Source of the DNA: Pseudalkalibacillus salsuginis
Lineage (GTDB): Bacteria > Bacillota > Bacilli > Bacillales > Fictibacillaceae
Direction: 5' to 3'
Assembly: GCF_021646685.1 (NCBI RefSeq)
Contig: NZ_JAKJHW010000010.1
Coordinates: 1-64,000 of the forward strand
Length of the DNA: 64,000 nucleotides
A program made the translations under genes and the position numbers. This document shows, one piece after another, positions 45,795-55,163 of this stretch; position 1 is the first letter of the stretch, and each line of letters opens with the position of its first letter. The notes beneath the pieces are model-generated. The model did not search any database. It had not been told where the DNA came from and was given only the letters and a program-made list of their open reading frames with translations.

Positions 45795-47678
45795 TTATCC
45801 GGTGAACTTTTTTTGATAATTGCTTAATGTGAGCAATGGCCAGATATATCTATAGCTGTGGTAGTGTATATAGAACCCGCCTGCCATCCCTTGGCCTTTC
45901 GGATATCGGGTCGTCCAGTCGTCTTTTCCGCCATTTCTGATCAAGAATACTATTCCCTTTTCAATTTCGGCTGTACTTTCATCCGTAACTGCAATTAACG
46001 CATCTAATGCCCATGCCGTTTGTGTCAGTGTACTTTCACCTAATGGGATATACTTTCTTTCAATGTCGCTTTTGCATGATTCCCCCCATCCCCCATCGCT
46101 ATTCTGGATCGAATGAAGCCATTCTACTGCCTTCTGGACAGATTGGTCGTGTAATGTTTTTCCGGCAGCAGCCATGCCAGTCAAAGCCGCCCATGTACCA
46201 TATATATAGCAGATCCCCCATCGCCCATACCATGATCCTTCCTCTCGTTGGTTATTCTTCAACCAATTCACACCTTTTTTCATTATGGGTGAATCTTTAT
46301 TTAATGAAGTATAATTCCCTAGGAACTCAAGCGTCCTCCCTGTCAAGTCCGATGTGGATGGGTCTAGTAACAAATGTTCAGCACCCTGGATCGGAGCGAC
46401 TGCCAACCATTTTTTGTTGACGCCACGCTCGAAAGCGGGCCACCCCCCATCGTCATTCTGCATTGATAATACCCATCTGATTCCTCTAGTCCAGCCTTGT
46501 TGATAGGCGGGTTCAATTTCAACAAGCTCACAAATCGATCGGAGGCTGGCCGTCGAGTCATCCACATCAGGGTTGATCGTATTGATATTGGAAAATCCCC
46601 AACCACCAGGCATGGTATTCGGATTCCTCAATACCCAGTCTCCGAACCGGGTATGCTGGCGAGACAACAAATAGTGATTGGCACGCTGTATCGCGGCATT
46701 TTTACTGGGTAAACCTGCATCTTGCAGCACATGGGAAATCAGTGCTGTGTTCCAAACATTTGCCGTTGTATATTGCATATGAATAGCGTCGTCAATCCTG
46801 ATAGCCATGGATCTTAATCCGTCAATAGCATTCCTGATCAAAGGATCATCGAGCTTATATCCGAGAGCATTCAGTGCAAAAATCATCAAGAAGGTTGAAC
46901 TGAAATAGCTTAATAGAGTACCATCAGGCTCAATACGTTTGAGTATATATTGCTTAGCGGAGCTTACTGCCTTCTTTTTTATTTCTGCTGGTTTAGTGGT
47001 CAGTTTTTGTAGTTGATCCTTCATAAAGCTTAGCAAATTACGCCATTCTTCATTCCTTTTACCGGGTTGACCCGTCATGTGGTTGACATACAGATCAGAA
47101 AGATCGGGAGTATGAGAGGTTTTTCGATGATAACGGAAATGAGAAAGGATGAGAATGGGTGCTATGTTGGCTCTCCCGAAAACAGAGAAGTCATAGAAGT
47201 TGAGCGGGGAACTCTGTGGGAACAACATGATTTCAATCGGTAATGGAACGAGTGAGTCCCATGAATATTGACCCGTTATCGCCAAAAGGGTTTTGGTGAA
47301 AGTCTCTGCTCTCTCAATACCCCCTTGTTCAATGATAAAGTTTTTCGCTGCTATGATACGCGGGTCATTTTTATCGAGATATCCTGAATACAATAATGCG
47401 TAATAGGCTTGTATGGTAGATGACAAGTCTCCTTCTCCCGCATCATGAAATAACTTCCATCCACCGTTCTCCTCCTGATTATTGATTATTCTTCTGATAA
47501 GTGCTTGGATCAACCTTTCATCATTTATTTTAAATGATCGTAATAATATGATCATATAGGAATCTGTTGCAATTCCTGTTTCAAATGCATAATTCCATGA
47601 ACCGTCACGGGTCTGATCTCTTAACAAGATTGAAATAAGTCGATTCATCTCACGCTCAATACCATCTTTCAAGTTCAT
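45795..47678 (-). CDS. sqhC: Squalene-hopene / tetraprenyl-curcumene cyclase
   Basis: A 627-residue class II triterpene cyclase. The catalytic acid motif DVDD (INPDVDDSTAS) is intact. Multiple QW repeats such as QTRDGSWNYAF, QEENGGWKLF, QNDDGGWPAF, QREEGSWYGRW and QNSDGGWGES are spread through the sequence, and CYIYGTWAALTG is near the C-terminus. Length fits SHC/SqhC. Bacilli use this enzyme to make sesquarterpenes or hopanoids. Start choice among TTG 47681, ATG 47678 and TTG 47672 is ambiguous around GGGAGG. It diverges from the DUF2515 gene. Confidence 0.95.
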   Translation of the reverse strand: MNLKDGIEREMNRLISILLRDQTRDGSWNYAFETGIATDSYMIILLRSFKINDERLIQALIRRIINNQEENGGWKLFHDAGEGDLSSTIQAYYALLYSGYLDKNDPRIIAAKNFIIEQGGIERAETFTKTLLAITGQYSWDSLVPLPIEIMLFPQSSPLNFYDFSVFGRANIAPILILSHFRYHRKTSHTPDLSDLYVNHMTGQPGKRNEEWRNLLSFMKDQLQKLTTKPAEIKKKAVSSAKQYILKRIEPDGTLLSYFSSTFLMIFALNALGYKLDDPLIRNAIDGLRSMAIRIDDAIHMQYTTANVWNTALISHVLQDAGLPSKNAAIQRANHYLLSRQHTRFGDWVLRNPNTMPGGWGFSNINTINPDVDDSTASLRSICELVEIEPAYQQGWTRGIRWVLSMQNDDGGWPAFERGVNKKWLAVAPIQGAEHLLLDPSTSDLTGRTLEFLGNYTSLNKDSPIMKKGVNWLKNNQREEGSWYGRWGICYIYGTWAALTGMAAAGKTLHDQSVQKAVEWLHSIQNSDGGWGESCKSDIERKYIPLGESTLTQTAWALDALIAVTDESTAEIEKGIVFLIRNGGKDDWTTRYPKGQGMAGGFYIHYHSYRYIWPLLTLSNYQKKFTG

Positions 47679-47746
47679 CAACCTCCCATACTACAACCAT
47701 ACATATTCGTTTCATGTTATTAGAATTCATATGAGAGGAGCAGGTC

Positions 47747-48913
47747 ATGATTTACAAATTCATCAAGAAAAATTCTTTTCATCAAACGATTCCTGGATAT
47801 CTACTGCTCCTGCAAGAAGAACTTGAAGATAACCTGTCAAATCAGCCATATTCATCGGGTCTTACAAATTCAAAATTATCAAAATTTGAAAGGATGATTA
47901 TGGAAGACATAAATACAAGAACAAGAGATTTTAATTTAAACAATGTTACCAGAACGCAGGCTTACCTTGATTTTTATTTGCGGAATCCAGAAATTCACTG
48001 GGCCTTTTTAGGGCATATGGTCTCCCGTAACGGTGGGTGGAATATGACGGATTTGAAAGGTGAGTTCCTTTCCCGGCTTCTGACCGAGAGGGAACAGCAG
48101 GATTTCTTTCTTTTTTTGGAACGAGGAAATTGGTTGATTTTCCAGGATGTTTTTCCGCAGCTGCTTCTTTATGAAAAAAGCAGACAGCTTGAGCGGCCTT
48201 TATTTCATCTCCTGCCATGCCTTTCGGTTTCCGTATTTATGAAGACGGTTTGGGATTTTTTCTGGCGATGGGGAGATCGTCCTTTGTTGGCTGTTTCATT
48301 GATTATCAATGAGCAAAGTTATTTGGAAGAAAAATTGCTGAAGGATGGACACTATACGAATGTTCTTCATACGATCGAGTTCAGCCTCCAGGATGTATTA
48401 AGCCTGAACCACATCCTTTTCCCCTTTGCTCGGAATGGTAAGACAAAATTAATGGGACAAACATTGCACCAATTCACTTCTCTTCACGAAAGAATAGAGC
48501 TAGGTAAACGAATGTACACATTATTATTTTCCGATGCAACGAAATATGCCGATTTTCTTCAATGGGCCACAGATCATCCACACACCGGATCGAGAAGTGA
48601 TTATTGGTCCAACCTTTTCAAAAAGGTAAAGGAAACGATTCCTGGACGGCTTTACAATCCACAAATTAAAGATTGCAATCTTAAACAAGGAGCAAGCCAT
48701 TTGTACAGCCCTCCACTTCAATTTGCGTGGGGTGATATCAAGCATAATGGACCCTCCCAGGGGGATTGGTGCAAGGATAGCAAGACAATCAATCATCTGA
48801 TCAATATTCCAGATAGAGTGAATGGAGAGATTCAGCATGCCTATTGTAAATCGCTTGAAAAACTCGCCTTTACGATCTTTACAAAGAAGGCGATCTTTCT
48901 CAGGAAGGGGTAA
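47747..48913 (+). CDS. yppC: DUF2515 family protein (YppC-like)
   Basis: A 388-residue protein of the Bacillus DUF2515 family: NVTRTQAYLDFYLRNPEIHW, LGHMVSRNGGWNMTDLKG and FLERGNWLIFQDVFPQLLLY are recognisable. Function is unknown. The ATG at 47747 follows AGGAGCAGG. Its 3' end overlaps the next gene by 77 bases in another frame. Confidence 0.85.
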   Translation: MIYKFIKKNSFHQTIPGYLLLLQEELEDNLSNQPYSSGLTNSKLSKFERMIMEDINTRTRDFNLNNVTRTQAYLDFYLRNPEIHWAFLGHMVSRNGGWNMTDLKGEFLSRLLTEREQQDFFLFLERGNWLIFQDVFPQLLLYEKSRQLERPLFHLLPCLSVSVFMKTVWDFFWRWGDRPLLAVSLIINEQSYLEEKLLKDGHYTNVLHTIEFSLQDVLSLNHILFPFARNGKTKLMGQTLHQFTSLHERIELGKRMYTLLFSDATKYADFLQWATDHPHTGSRSDYWSNLFKKVKETIPGRLYNPQIKDCNLKQGASHLYSPPLQFAWGDIKHNGPSQGDWCKDSKTINHLINIPDRVNGEIQHAYCKSLEKLAFTIFTKKAIFLRKG

Positions 48914-49301
48914 AAATATTATCCCTTATATTGTTGTGGTATTAACCAGCGCTTTGTCATGCACTTATCTGGAATTGCTTTTTACAGGGCTTGGCTTTTA
49001 TTCTTTTCCGCAACGTCCCTTCCCTCAACTATTCCCGATCGATATCCGTTTTACATTGATTGGTGTCCCGGTAGTGACCTCTTTAGTCCTTTTTGCTTTA
49101 ACTATATTGGAAAAACAAGCAAGGATCGTTTTTCTGTTTGTTACCTCTTTCATTATGATGGTCGGTGAAATGATCAGCGATAATATCGGTTTACTAGTAC
49201 ATAGCCCTCAGTGGTCCCATGCATTTTCCTTTTTCGGATATATGCTTTTCTTTATGATGATTTGGACCATATTCAAGTGGACAGCAAGAAAAACCTCGTA
49301 A
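48837..49301 (+). CDS. Hypothetical integral membrane protein (154 aa)
   Basis: A basic N-terminus of about 30 residues is followed by four hydrophobic segments (PYIVVVLTSALSCTYLELLF, FTLIGVPVVTSLVLFAL, IVFLFVTSFIMMVGEMI, FGYMLFFMMIWTIF). The arrangement of short four-helix topology with a mid-sequence GE resembles the CBO0543-type Bacillus membrane proteins. The ATG at 48837 has GGAGAG nine bases upstream; an ATG at 48822 is also in frame. It overlaps the DUF2515 gene, so expression is probably coupled. Confidence 0.75.
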   Translation: MPIVNRLKNSPLRSLQRRRSFSGRGKNIIPYIVVVLTSALSCTYLELLFTGLGFYSFPQRPFPQLFPIDIRFTLIGVPVVTSLVLFALTILEKQARIVFLFVTSFIMMVGEMISDNIGLLVHSPQWSHAFSFFGYMLFFMMIWTIFKWTARKTS

Positions 49302-49430
49302 ACACCTCATTTGAATCTCAGACTTTCGAATGAGAAAATCTTCAACTTATGAAGGATTTCGCTTATTGATAATTAATTTAAAGTAGTAGGTGAGAAGTAC
49401 GGATAATCGAAAAAAAGGAGAGTGTATTCC

Positions 49431-51194
49431 ATGGCAGAATCAATCCTTGTTGGTCCACTTGAGAAGTTGAAAATGGATGGTGCGAAAATCGTAAAAGATG
49501 GGAACCTTGGCATTGCTGTGTTTTTTCATGAAGGAGAGCTTCACGCAGTCGATAACCGGTGTCCTCATATGGGCTTTCCTCTACATATGGGCAGCCTTTG
49601 TGACGGTATCTTAACTTGTCACTGGCACCATGCACGATTCGATGTAAAAAGCGGCGGGACGTTAGATCCTTGGGCGGATGATGTACCTACCTATCCTGTA
49701 GAAGTGAAGAATGGTGAAGTTTGGGTCCACACTGTACCACATCAAAAAGTCACCGTTGAGAAATTACGACGACGCCTTCGAGAAGGCCTTGAACAGAGTT
49801 TAAGCCTGGTAATCGCAAAAGCGGTCGTTGGATTGGTTGAGGCAGGCATAGTACCAGGTGAAATTGCAAAAGTCGGTGTGGAATTCGGTACGAAGCACCG
49901 GCAAAGCGGATGGCGATCAGGACTCACGATTTTGACAGCAATGACGAATATTTTACCCAAACTTGATAAAACCGGCCAGATTCTTGCGTTGTATCAGGGG
50001 CTTGTCCATGTGGCAAGGGAAAGTTCAGGGATGGGAACGCGATTCCTACTAGGCTCGCTTCCAGGGTCGGATGAAATGGAAACACAATCTGTTGAAACGT
50101 TGACGAAATGGTACCGTCATTGTGTAGAAGTCCGTGATTCACAAGGTGCTGAAAGAGTTTTGCTTACCGCGATTAGATCTGGATGGTCAGAGGATCAACT
50201 AGCGGATATGATGATGACCGCAGTTACTGATCATTTTTATATTAATGCTGGTCATACCCTCGATTTCCATAATAAGGCCTTTGAAGTGCTGGGACATGTC
50301 GGGAATGATTATCGATCTTATGTGCTTACGTCATTACTTCCCGGAATATCGGATGTCTCACGAAGTGAAGAATCCCACAGTTGGCAATCACCCGTGGACT
50401 TAGTCACTCCATTAAAAAAAGCTTTTGAAAAGTTGCCAGACATCATTAGCAGAAAAAACGTGATAGATGGAAAAACGTTTGATGAAGAAGCATTCGTCGA
50501 ACAGTTATTGTCTGATCAGCCCGTCAAAACGGTTGATAGGATGATGGATGCCTTGGAGTCAGGAGTCTCTCCGGTACGGTTATCACAGTTGGTCGCTTTG
50601 GCGGCTGCCGAAAGAATTGCACGATTTCACACCCAGAATGATTTCAGTGATTGGATCACAGTCCTTCACACTTTTACACACGCACATGCTGTACACCAAA
50701 GTTTAAGACGTTCTACAACGGTTGAATTGACAAGGGCAGTTTTCCATGGGGCGATGAGTGTCTATCTCGATCGGTTCTTGAATATGCCAGCTGCACGAAA
50801 ACCTCAACCAGTTGAAGGAATAACCGAACCCCAAGATCCATCCGAATTGCTCAATCTCATGAACAAACAACAACAGGTAGCAGAAAGTGCTCGTTGGGTG
50901 GTGACTTATTTGGGCAGCGGGGGCGAAAAAGGAGCGCTCTTTAATACGCTGGGCCATGCCCTGTTAAGAGAAGATGCTGAGTTCCATTCATTCCAAATGT
51001 ATGAAGCTGGGATTGTGGAACATGATTACTGGGCTAAGGATGATTCGCCATTATCGGAACGAGCACAAGAAACGCTGATCCTTGCCATTACCAGGTATTT
51101 AGCTGGGCATGCTCCCACAGCACGGGAAATGCCACATACAGCTCGTATTGCAATGAGACTACACAAAGGTGAAAAACTTTTTGAGGAAGATTGA
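49431..51194 (+). CDS. Rieske [2Fe-2S] protein with large helical C-terminal domain
   Basis: A 587-residue protein. Residues 1-110 are a Rieske domain with the cluster ligands C44-P-H46 and C63-H-W-H66, of the ferredoxin/dioxygenase type rather than bc1 type. The remaining ~470 residues are predicted all-helical, with many His residues (THAHAVHQSLRRS, HALLREDAEFHSF) and no oxygenase iron-site motif. I recall similar Rieske-containing proteins without known function in Gram-positives. ATG 49431 follows AAGGAGAG. Stand-alone. An electron-transfer or oxygenase-like role is inference. Confidence 0.8.
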   Translation: MAESILVGPLEKLKMDGAKIVKDGNLGIAVFFHEGELHAVDNRCPHMGFPLHMGSLCDGILTCHWHHARFDVKSGGTLDPWADDVPTYPVEVKNGEVWVHTVPHQKVTVEKLRRRLREGLEQSLSLVIAKAVVGLVEAGIVPGEIAKVGVEFGTKHRQSGWRSGLTILTAMTNILPKLDKTGQILALYQGLVHVARESSGMGTRFLLGSLPGSDEMETQSVETLTKWYRHCVEVRDSQGAERVLLTAIRSGWSEDQLADMMMTAVTDHFYINAGHTLDFHNKAFEVLGHVGNDYRSYVLTSLLPGISDVSRSEESHSWQSPVDLVTPLKKAFEKLPDIISRKNVIDGKTFDEEAFVEQLLSDQPVKTVDRMMDALESGVSPVRLSQLVALAAAERIARFHTQNDFSDWITVLHTFTHAHAVHQSLRRSTTVELTRAVFHGAMSVYLDRFLNMPAARKPQPVEGITEPQDPSELLNLMNKQQQVAESARWVVTYLGSGGEKGALFNTLGHALLREDAEFHSFQMYEAGIVEHDYWAKDDSPLSERAQETLILAITRYLAGHAPTAREMPHTARIAMRLHKGEKLFEED

Positions 51195-51360
51195 TGTAAC
51201 GAAGAAAATTCTTGGCTGATCCTGCTTAAATTAGGTCTATGTTTACGAGACAAGTATTCAGATGCCTATTTTTAGGGTTTTTCGTCCAAATATGTAGACT
51301 ATCATTTTTTATCCACATATATTGCTATTGTGTCGATTAACTTTTAGGAGGATGAAAAAT

Positions 51361-51564
51361 ATGAGTGGTAAAGGATTTGGCCATGGACGTATTTTTGCGT
51401 TGATTGTCGTTTTATTCATCTTGTTGGTGATCATCGGAGCTACAGCATGTGGTTATGGTGGTTACGGTGGCGGTCATGGCGGTTACGGTGACGGCTATGG
51501 CGGTGGCTATGGTGGCAGTCATGGCGGCTATGGTGGCTGCTGCGACGGAGGATATGGCTACTAA
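51361..51564 (+). CDS. YjcZ-like small protein with Gly/Tyr-rich tail
   Basis: A 67-residue protein. The N-terminal 30 residues ([19 protein letters not shown]) match the hydrophobic core of the YjcZ-type sporulation-associated miniproteins. The C-terminal half is built of [11 protein letters not shown] repeats ending in CCDGGYGY. Typical YjcZ proteins have the Gly-rich part before the span and are shorter. The ATG at 51361 has TTAGGAGGATG upstream. Confidence 0.8.
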   Translation: MSGKGFGHGRIFALIVVLFILLVIIGATACGYGGYGGGHGGYGDGYGGGYGGSHGGYGGCCDGGYGY

Positions 51565-51601
51565 AATACTTGTTCGGAGGGCTTCGTTATCAGAGGTCCT
51601 C

Positions 51602-51625
51602 TTTTTAGTGGACACACCAGTAGAT
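51602..51625. repeat. Dispersed intergenic repeat A, degenerate copy 3
   Basis: TTTTAGTGGACACACCAG matches the minus-strand reading of 7712-7739 over the TTTTAGTGGACACA core. Confidence 0.35.
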
Positions 51626-51797
51626 GTTCAGCATTTTTTCAGCAACCGTGATCACTCCTTTCAGCCTTATAAATATTTTTAAAATTATAAAAAATTAAAA
51701 TCTTTATGGAAAATGGAACATATACTGAATGTAATATCAATCATTCACTAACCTGTAAAAATAAGACAGGTTATAATTCTAAAAAGGAGTGATGCCT

Positions 51798-52124
51798 ATG
51801 AAAAACGCCCCTAATTATGGCGAGTTCTATCAGAGATCATTAGTGTTGATTGGTGAAGATGACTCCCTATCAGTCCAGGAAAAACCGGAGAGTGAATTTT
51901 TCACTCACTGGCTCATTGCCCTTGAAGGAACTGAAATAGATAAAGTAACGGGTGCATACCAATGGAATGTCTTTGTCTTCCCTTCCAAAAAATGCGGAGG
52001 ATTCAACTACCATCAACCATTCTATGTATCTAAATGCTTCCAATCGATACATGAAGCTATTGATTACACCGTTCAGCTCGAAAAGAAAGCAAAAGAAGAT
52101 CAACTATGTAAGATTGCCAATTAA
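51798..52124 (+). CDS. Hypothetical protein (108 aa)
   Basis: Not recognised. A soluble protein with aromatic and charged residues (NYGEFYQRSLVLIGEDDS, EFFTHWLIALEGTEID, WNVFVFPSKKCGGFNYHQP) and an amphipathic C-terminal helix. Two GTG/ATG codons precede in frame, but the ATG at 51798 is best spaced from AAAGGAG. A strong terminator follows. Confidence 0.75.
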   Translation: MKNAPNYGEFYQRSLVLIGEDDSLSVQEKPESEFFTHWLIALEGTEIDKVTGAYQWNVFVFPSKKCGGFNYHQPFYVSKCFQSIHEAIDYTVQLEKKAKEDQLCKIAN

Positions 52125-52125
52125 A

Positions 52126-52163
52126 AAAAGAGAAAAAAATCTGAACTAATTTTCTCTCTTTTT
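52126..52163 (+). terminator. Rho-independent terminator
   Basis: AAAAAGAGA / TCTCTTTTT stem with AT-rich loop, two bases past the stop codon; the right arm doubles as the T tract. Confidence 0.75.
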
Positions 52164-52340
52164 GATCACATATGTGAAACAATGTACAAAGTAAGACGGA
52201 TACATAACTCTCCTTGATCCCCTCTTTCATCCCCAGGTATTCCTCCATATAAAATTATATCAAGGTCTTACATAACATAGTTAAATACAATGTATATGAA
52301 TTTTACACCACTTAATGGACCTGACTCTATGAATACTCAA

Positions 52341-52425
52341 TACGGACATTCGTAGCGAGAAAAATCGGGTGAAAGTGCTCCATAAATGCTCTATACGGAC
52401 ATTCGACCACGCTGAACCTGGGAGG
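52341..52425. repeat. Dispersed intergenic repeat B, two tandem copies
   Basis: TACGGACATTCG occurs at 52341 and 52394. The first copy continues with CGGGTGAAAGTGCTCCAT, similar to 8741-8782; the second copy diverges after the core. The gap 52164-52547 contains no gene that I could support. Confidence 0.5.
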
Positions 52426-52547
52426 CCACACACACAATTACCTCGTGTGACTGATTTTATCGGTTCGAAAATGTGCTGTAACAAAAACTGCACTCTATAC
52501 AAAATAAAACATGTGAGAACCGAATGCTCGCTCTCACATGCCTTCCC

Positions 52548-52847
52548 TTATCCCAGCCTGAAGATGATTCCATGGCCACCTTTCGGATAGACCCAGTCGA
52601 TGTTTTCGTGCGGACATCCGATCCGGCAGCTGCCACATTCGTGACAGCCTTCATAACCGATATGCATCCTGATGTCTTCCCATTTGTAGATTTCAGCCGG
52701 GCAGAAAATCGTACAAATTTTATCGGGGCAATCGGTCATGCAGATTTCTGGATTTTTTACATGAAGATGGGATTTTGTATCAGCGTTGAAACGGACAAGG
52801 TATTGTTTTTCCTCGATTGACTGTCCCTTTTTCTTCTCTTCACTCAT
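52548..52847 (-). CDS. fixX: Ferredoxin-like protein FixX
   Basis: A 99-residue ferredoxin-like protein: CPDKICTIFCPAEIYKWE and the cluster motif GCHECGSCRIGCPHENIDWVYP. It passes electrons from the FixAB flavoprotein through FixC to quinone. The ATG at 52847 overlaps the fixC stop (TAATG). Last gene of fixABCX. Confidence 0.94.
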   Translation of the reverse strand: MSEEKKKGQSIEEKQYLVRFNADTKSHLHVKNPEICMTDCPDKICTIFCPAEIYKWEDIRMHIGYEGCHECGSCRIGCPHENIDWVYPKGGHGIIFRLG

Positions 52848-54142
52848 TATTTCATCACCCTCCAAGCCCGATAAGCGTCTCGAGCAATTTTGATTTTCTC
52901 CCGAGGTGACCCGATGTCCTTCCAGATTTTCTTTTGTTTTTCCCATTTTGATTTTCCATCTACAGTGAACATTTGACTTGCAGCACGGTTCATCATCGGG
53001 ATATATTGATCAAAGTACTGTGGGAACTTATCGAAGTGATGGGTAGAATCTTTATATTTTTTCATATCTTGACCTACGAAACTATTCATCAATTTTACAC
53101 GGTACCGGTCCAGTAACGCCTCTGAAAAATCACCAGCTTGCATGGCTAAAAGAATCGTTTCCGCAGCAATACGTCCCGATGTCATGGCTAGATTGGAACC
53201 TTCACGGTGGATGGCATTGACAAGCTGAGCAGCATCTCCAACAACAATCACACCATCTCCGACAACCTTACCCATCGATTTGTAACCGCCTTCGGGAATG
53301 AGGTGAGCCAAATATTCCTGCTGCTCGCTGCCTTGTAGATAAGGGCGGATCATCGGATGATCCTTGACATATTCCAAAAGTTCGTATGGTCTGATTTTAT
53401 GCTTGATGAGCCCGGATAGTAACGTACCCACTCCTATGCTTAACGAGTCTTTATTCGTATAGAGGAAACCGGTCCCGAGGATTCCTTTGGTCGCATCACC
53501 GAATAACTCGATTGTACATCCCTGATTCGGTTCAAGGTTGAACCGGTCTTCGATAACTTTTTTATCTAATTTTAAAATTTCCATTGTTGCAAGGGCGACT
53601 TCATCTGGTCTGTACTCTTTATGAAAACCGAGTGATTTCGCCAATAATGAATTGACTCCGTCAGCAAGCACCACAACATCAGCATATACCTCACCATCAG
53701 GGCGATCCGTCCGGACACCGACCACCCTTCCCTCTTCAACGATACATTCTGTTACAACCGTTTCATTGATCAGTAAAGCACCTTGTTCAACCGCTTTGGA
53801 AGCAAACCACTGGTCGAACTTAGCCCGCAATACGGTAAAATTGTTGTAAGGCTCCTTCCCCCATTCCATTCCTTTATATCCGAATGTGACGGCGGATTCT
53901 TTATCCATCATCATGAATCGCTGTTCGACGATCGGACGTTCTAAAGGAGCCTCTTGATAAAATCCTGGGATGACGTCCTCCATCATTTGTCGGTAGAGGA
54001 CACCTCCCATGACGTTTTTGGAGCCTGGATATTCCCCGCGTTCTATGAGGACCACCTTCGCACCGCCTTTGGCAAGCTCATACGCACAGGCGATTCCGGC
54101 TGGGCCTGCTCCGACAACGATACAATCAAACCTCTCCGACAT
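52847..54142 (-). CDS. fixC: Electron-transfer-flavoprotein:quinone oxidoreductase FixC
   Basis: A 431-residue FAD enzyme. CIVVGAGPAGIACAYELAKG is the Rossmann motif, followed by VIERGEYPGSKNVMGG; GVIVVGDAAQLVNAIHREGSNLAM is the second FAD loop. It accepts electrons from the ETF and reduces quinone with FixX. Overlaps fixB by 17 bases. Confidence 0.95.
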   Translation of the reverse strand: MSERFDCIVVGAGPAGIACAYELAKGGAKVVLIERGEYPGSKNVMGGVLYRQMMEDVIPGFYQEAPLERPIVEQRFMMMDKESAVTFGYKGMEWGKEPYNNFTVLRAKFDQWFASKAVEQGALLINETVVTECIVEEGRVVGVRTDRPDGEVYADVVVLADGVNSLLAKSLGFHKEYRPDEVALATMEILKLDKKVIEDRFNLEPNQGCTIELFGDATKGILGTGFLYTNKDSLSIGVGTLLSGLIKHKIRPYELLEYVKDHPMIRPYLQGSEQQEYLAHLIPEGGYKSMGKVVGDGVIVVGDAAQLVNAIHREGSNLAMTSGRIAAETILLAMQAGDFSEALLDRYRVKLMNSFVGQDMKKYKDSTHHFDKFPQYFDQYIPMMNRAASQMFTVDGKSKWEKQKKIWKDIGSPREKIKIARDAYRAWRVMK

Positions 54143-55163
54143 GGTTGACCTCCTCTTTTGCTATAGCTCGACTGAATTGTTCAACTAAAAGTGGTATGAT
54201 TTCGAAGGCGTCCCCGACGATTCCATAGTGGCAAGCTTCGAAAATCGGAGCATCAGGGTCTTTATTGATCGCAATGATCATAGTGGCGTTTTTCATTCCG
54301 ACAAGGTGTTGGATCGCCCCGGAGATGCCGATTGCAAAATATATCTTTGGTGTAACGGTGACCCCTGTCTGACCAACCTGATGATGATGCTCGATCCACC
54401 CAGCTTCGACGACATCCCGACTGGCGCCGACAGCTCCTCCCAGGGTCTCTGCCAACCGGTGGATCAGCTGGAATCCTTCAGCACTTCCCAACCCTTTACC
54501 ACCAGCGACAACGATGTCAGCTTCGTCTATCCTGACTTTTTTTGTGGTTGCCCGAACGATTTCCAACACCTTCGTCCGGATATCGTCTTCTTTTATATTA
54601 ATCTGTTCTTCTATCAATTTCCCTGTCCTTCCAGGTTCCTTTTCGAGTGCTTTCATGACTTTTGGTCTTACGGTAGCCATTTGTGGACGGTATTTTTTAC
54701 AAAGGATCGTCGCCATGATGTTTCCCCCGAATGCAGGTCTGCTCGCAAGTAACAAGCCCGTATCTTCTTCGACATCCAATTCCGTCGTATCAGCGGTCAA
54801 TCCAGTCGGGAGATCAGTTGCTACTGCGCTTGCCAGGTCTTTTCCCGTAGAAGTCGCCCCGAATAAAATGATTTCAGGCTTATATGTTTCACAACAATGC
54901 AGGAGTGCTTTCATATAGGATTCAGTACGATAATCCTTGAAAATCGGTTGGTCGTAAACATAGACGACATCTGCTCCATACTCGAATACTGTTGAGGCAA
55001 GGGTTGTCACTTGACTGCCGATGATCACACCAGCAAGCTCTACCCCCCGTTTATCGGCCAACTGCCTTCCAGCTCCTAACAACTCTAGCGAAACGGGGGC
55101 GATTGTATTTTCCTGTTCCTCTATAAAAACCCATACGCCATGATACTCCTCGAGATTCATCAT
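54126..55163 (-). CDS. fixB: Electron transfer flavoprotein alpha subunit FixB
   Basis: A 345-residue ETF alpha. The C-terminal FAD domain is clear: IVVAGGKGLGSAEGFQLIHR, GAVGASRDVVEAGW, QVGQTGVTVTPKIYFAIGIS, GAIQHLVGMKNA. The N-terminal half matches the FixB branch (ILFGATSTGKDLASAVATDL). Start ATG 55163 or the next codon, with GGGGGATC upstream; four-base overlap with fixA. Confidence 0.95.
   Translation of the reverse strand: MMNLEEYHGVWVFIEEQENTIAPVSLELLGAGRQLADKRGVELAGVIIGSQVTTLASTVFEYGADVVYVYDQPIFKDYRTESYMKALLHCCETYKPEIILFGATSTGKDLASAVATDLPTGLTADTTELDVEEDTGLLLASRPAFGGNIMATILCKKYRPQMATVRPKVMKALEKEPGRTGKLIEEQINIKEDDIRTKVLEIVRATTKKVRIDEADIVVAGGKGLGSAEGFQLIHRLAETLGGAVGASRDVVEAGWIEHHHQVGQTGVTVTPKIYFAIGISGAIQHLVGMKNATMIIAINKDPDAPIFEACHYGIVGDAFEIIPLLVEQFSRAIAKEEVNHVGEV

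Noticed and set aside
51412-51615. Ala/Thr-rich minus-strand frame opposite the Gly/Tyr-rich gene
   Set aside because: Produced by the repetitive GGTGGC-type codons of the real gene.
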